Of a stretch of DNA of 64,000 bases, positions 60,817 through 64,000 are shown in pieces. The DNA lies in NCBI RefSeq assembly GCF_002237575.1, contig NZ_CP022535.1, positions 496,001-560,000 of the forward strand, read 5' to 3'. The translations under genes were made by a program, and so were the position numbers. How positions within the stretch are numbered: the first letter of the stretch is position 1; each line of letters starts with the position of its first letter. The notes beneath the pieces were generated by a model. That model worked only from the letters and a program-made list of their open reading frames with translations, did not search any database and was not told where the DNA came from. This DNA comes from Spiroplasma corruscae (lineage in GTDB: Bacteria; Bacillota_I; Bacilli_A; Mycoplasmatales; Mycoplasmataceae).

Positions 60817-61431
60817 ATGATTAAAATATTAGGTCTTTATGGAAATATTGGTTCAGGAAAAACAACTTTAATAAATTATCTATTAAGTACAGATATAGGT
60901 AAATATTTACATTATATAAGTGCAGATTTAATAGGTAAAAGTTTATTGGATGAAAATATTGTCAAATTATTTATAAAAAATAATTTTGAACATATTATTA
61001 AAGATGATACTGTAGATAAAAGTAAATTAAGAGATACCCTTTTTAATAACCCTAGTTCTAATAAGTTATATAGTAACTTTATATGACCGCTTATTTCAAA
61101 AGAAATAAATAATAAAATCAGTAAAATTAGCTCTAAAGAAGTTAAGATTATTATTGTTGAAGCATCAGTTATTGATGGATTAAATATAAATTACAATTAT
61201 AAATTATTAGTTTGCACAAAATTTATAAGTAAAAAATTACAATATAAAAATATAATAAAAAGAGATTTGAATAAGACAAATTATAATCAACTAAAAAATA
61301 TATATAGATATCAAAAAAAGTTAAATAAACAAGTTAAATGAGATTATAAAATAAAAAATAATTATAAAAATATAAAATTATTTTTTGATAGGGGGTATAA
61401 GATAATAAAAAACCTGTTAATAGAATCTTAA
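60817..61431 (+). CDS. coaE: Dephospho-CoA kinase-like protein
   Basis: 204 residues. P-loop ILGLYGNIGSGKTT (about 9-17), then DLIGKSLLDENI and KIIIVEASVIDGLNI, matching the CoaE pattern (GLTGGIGSGKS, D-A-D-x-I-x-x-x-L, V-x-x-P-L-L). CoaE adds the last phosphate of coenzyme A. More diverged than usual, so the substrate is not certain. GAAGGGG precedes the ATG. Confidence 0.7.
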
Positions 61432-61448
61432 TCATCAACAGGTTTTTT
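61407..61448. terminator. Bidirectional terminator
   Basis: AAAAAACCTGTT and AACAGGTTTTTT arms with an 18-nt loop containing both convergent stop codons. Confidence 0.85.
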
Positions 61449-62096
61449 CTTTTTGTTTTTTATATAACCAGCTTCTTTTAATGCTTCTTGTATTGCAGTT
61501 CTTACAAAATCTTGTGTTTGCTCTTCGGTATAAATTGTTTTATTATCTTCTAAATTTGGATCATCTAGTAAATTTAGTTTTTTTAATACTTTTTTATTTA
61601 ATTTATTAAGATTAATTTCTAATGTGTCATCATTTTTGTTTATTAATTTAATTTCAGGTTCAAACTTAATATCGTATATATTTTTTTGTTTAGCTCCTTT
61701 TTGCTTTTTATTAAACTTAGTTTCATTTAAATTAATAGACTCGTCCTTATTTGAATTTAATAATTTAAGTCTCAATGTTTCCATTCTTGTTGTTAAATCT
61801 GATTCATCAACTTTTACTATTTCATCATTATTATCTTCAAGATTTAATTTTGCCTTCTCTTTCTTTATTTTTTCCTTAGCATTTTTTAAAATGTATTCGA
61901 TTGTGCCTGGTTTAGGTTTTGACTTAATGCTTTGCTTTAGTATCTCTTCTTCAGTTTGTATGCCATGTAATCTTCTTACTTTTTCATTAAGCATCTTTTC
62001 AATTGATTCATTTTGTTTGAAGATATCTTGTTCTTTACATACGTGTATTTTCATGTGCTTTTGGCAAAACTTAGGTGTAGATATTGGCGATTTCAT
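61428..62096 (-). CDS. Lys/Glu-rich hypothetical protein
   Basis: 222 residues from ATG 62096 (GGAGG on the minus strand directly before; the TTG at 62108 is less likely). Begins with MKSPISTPKFCQKHMKIHVC, with a C-x-x-H-x-x-x-H-x-C group at residues 11-20 that may bind metal, then a long charged helical/coiled region. Unknown function. Confidence 0.65.
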   Translation of the reverse strand: MKSPISTPKFCQKHMKIHVCKEQDIFKQNESIEKMLNEKVRRLHGIQTEEEILKQSIKSKPKPGTIEYILKNAKEKIKKEKAKLNLEDNNDEIVKVDESDLTTRMETLRLKLLNSNKDESINLNETKFNKKQKGAKQKNIYDIKFEPEIKLINKNDDTLEINLNKLNKKVLKKLNLLDDPNLEDNKTIYTEEQTQDFVRTAIQEALKEAGYIKNKKKKPVDD

Positions 62097-62223
62097 TATG
62101 TCCTCCAAGAATTATTTATTATTTAATTATACTATATAAATTTAAAATATAATACTTGTATATGTTTAAGTAATTAAAACAAGTAGGGGTTTTATAATAA
62201 AAGAAAGATTTATAAAGATTTAA

Positions 62224-63570
62224 CTAATTATAGTCTTCATTCCCCTTTTTTCATTTATTTATTATTTGATCATTTGATAGATGCATATCGTCTTTTTTGA
62301 TGTATTTTGATTGTGATACATTTTTCTCTTTATGCATTTGCAATGTATTTCCAGTAAAAATAACTTCTTTTCCATATTTATTTTTTAAATCATAAATTAA
62401 ATCTTTGTTCACTTTTGAATATAAATCTTTAAACTTTTCTTCGTTTCATTCGTTAATTTCTTGTTGAACAAAGCTATTAATTTTATTTGTAAGGTTAGAC
62501 AACCTTACCCCAATCAATAACACAGGTTCTCCTTCTCAAAGATCATAAAAGCATCTTTTAGCGACTGTAAAAATTTGTTCAACATCATTTGTAGGATTAA
62601 TTATTTTTTCTTGTTTAGAGATATGTTTTTTTCTCTCTTGTTTAGAGTATACATTCTTATCTAAATTATTAAGACATTTTAAATTTATTGATATTACAGA
62701 ACCAATTAAAAATCTTTTTTTAGCTCTATCAGATACTTTTGATGATAATTCAAAAATTAGTGATTCTAGTTCATTGTAATTTGTGGTTGTATAATTAAGA
62801 GTCATTTCATTCCCTATTGATTTTAAATCATTATTTGTTTGAAGTAATTCATCATCACTTATACCATTTGCTCAATTTCATAATGTAATACCACGTTTTC
62901 CTAATATTTTATATATAAAATCTTTATTAGAAAATGCCAAGTCTTTAATTGTTTTTATATTATTCTCTACTAGTATTCTCTCTGTTGCTTCGCCAACCAT
63001 GAACATATTTTTTATTTCTAATGGTCAAATTTTTGTTTCTATGTCTTTTTCAAGTAAAATACTTATTCCAGAAGGTTTTTTAAAATCAACTGCCATTTTT
63101 GCAAGAAACTTATTTGTACTAACACCAATTGAACAACTTAAATCAAAACTATTTTTTATATCATCAATAATTGTTTGAGCTAACTTTCTTACACTTCCAA
63201 ATCTTCGTCATATATTAGTGACATCTATATAACATTCATCAATCGAAGCTACTTCTATTTTTTTTGTATACTTATTAAATATTAAATCAAAAACTTTTTC
63301 TGAGAAATTTATATATAATTGAAAATCTGTGTGTACAATGTATAAGTCTTTGCATAATTTTTCAGCTTGAAATAATGGCATTCCTGCTTTTATACCAAAC
63401 CTTCTTGCATTGTAACTTGCTGTTAATATTATCGATCTTCTATTAGGAGAACTTACAATAAGATTTTTATCTTTTATTTTTTGGTTATTAGCCATATGAC
63501 ATCCAGCATAAAACGCATCCATATCTAATAAAAAAATTACTTTTTTACTTTTTTGATTACTATTTACCAT
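62224..63570 (-). CDS. dinB: Y-family DNA polymerase (DinB/UmuC type)
   Basis: 448 residues, ending at TAG 62224-62226 after several Trp-TGA codons. FLLDMDAFYAGCHM (first catalytic Asp), RRSIILTASYNARRFGIKAGMPLFQAEKLC, SIDECYIDVT (second acidic pair), IGVSTNKFLAKMAVDFKKPSGI, and the little-finger domain follow. Translesion polymerase. The ATG (63570) lies within the end of the TlyA-like gene, an 11-bp overlap, so they are co-expressed. Confidence 0.9.
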
Positions 63571-64000
63571 AAAAATTCGTTCAACATTCTTTCACTAGAT
63601 TTTCAACATTTGATAGGTTATAATTTAAATCATTCTTTTTAATAATATAACATATATATTCTATATTTTTCTTTTTATTACCTAATATAGGAGATCAATA
63701 TATATCCTTTATTGAAAATCCATTTATTTTTGCATATTCAATTACTCTTGTAATTGCTTTAATATGTGATTCCTTCGAATTAATTTTCCCATTTTTTACA
63801 TCTTCTTTATCACACTCGAATTGAGGTTTTATTAAAACTACACCAGTTGTATCATTTTGTATAAGTTTTGAAAGTGGTTCTAAAATTTTGCTAATAGATA
63901 TAAAACTTACATCACAACAAAAAAAATCAATTTCCTTATTTACCATTTCCTTTTTTATATATCTAAAATTAGTATTTTCTAATGAACATACCCTATTGTC
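63560..64000 (-). CDS. tlyA: TlyA-family rRNA methyltransferase/hemolysin-like protein, C-terminal part
   Basis: Open from the window edge on the minus strand, 146 visible residues, N-terminus outside. The family pattern is clear: NTNFRYIKKEM, FFCCDVSFISISKILEPLSKLI (D-V-S-F-I-S motif) and VVLIKPQFECDKEDV. TlyA proteins are FtsJ-like 2'-O-methyltransferases acting on rRNA, preceded by an S4 domain that is not seen here. Frame reaches TAG at 63560-63562 after Trp-TGA codons. Confidence 0.85.

Noticed and set aside
61624-62139. Plus-strand ORF of 171 codons
   Set aside because: Hydrophobic antisense of the Lys/Glu-rich minus-strand gene, which has a good GGAGG site; no ribosome site on the plus strand.

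Overview
The window is a mollicute chromosome segment, most likely Spiroplasma. Base composition is very AT-rich, and nearly every gene is interrupted by in-frame TGA codons where conserved Trp residues belong, so UGA is read as Trp (genetic code 4); gene ends below are given on that basis. The sucrose PTS operon, the PDH operon with a lipoyl-bearing E3, the lipoprotein/ABC-2 permease clusters and a wall-less lifestyle all fit Spiroplasma. No rRNA or tRNA gene was recognised.

Layout. 1-4.6 kb: sucrose uptake operon (GntR/UTRA regulator end, PTS IIBC, GH32 sucrose-6-P hydrolase, fructokinase). 4.7-9.8 kb: an unknown gene followed by a nuclease-like/DUF2075 helicase-like fusion, a membrane protein, a J-domain protein, a degenerate ABC ATPase and decayed DNA. 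9.8-16.3 kb: lipoate ligase and pdhABCD. 16.4-33 kb: paralogous large lipoproteins, an ABC-2-like permease, small membrane proteins, valS and two decayed stretches. 33-43.2 kb: housekeeping and mollicute-specific genes (frameshifted old-yellow-enzyme gene, a tiny Cys-rich peptide, LemA and its partner, ComEC, S20, HolA, membrane protein).

43,256-59,289 is the outstanding region: a complete-looking 16.03-kb tailed-phage genome, all genes on one strand, with a RuvC-like resolvase, an SSB-like protein, a probable capsid, a fibre-like protein, membrane proteins, a portal-like protein, a lipoprotein and a large terminase. Its last gene is a UPF0236/ISLre2-type DDE transposase. It is bounded by terminal inverted repeats (GAGTAAGTT-N7-AGTAGGAAA) and flanked by a perfect 9-bp direct repeat TTGCATTTA (43,247-43,255 and 59,290-59,298). 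I read it as a transposable prophage that uses an insertion-sequence-type transposase in place of an integrase. No cell-wall lysin is visible, as expected for a wall-less host.

59.3-64 kb: host genes resume (membrane protein, CoaE-like kinase, Lys-rich protein, Y-family polymerase, TlyA-like methyltransferase cut by the window edge).

All functional names come from reading motifs by eye; no database search was run.
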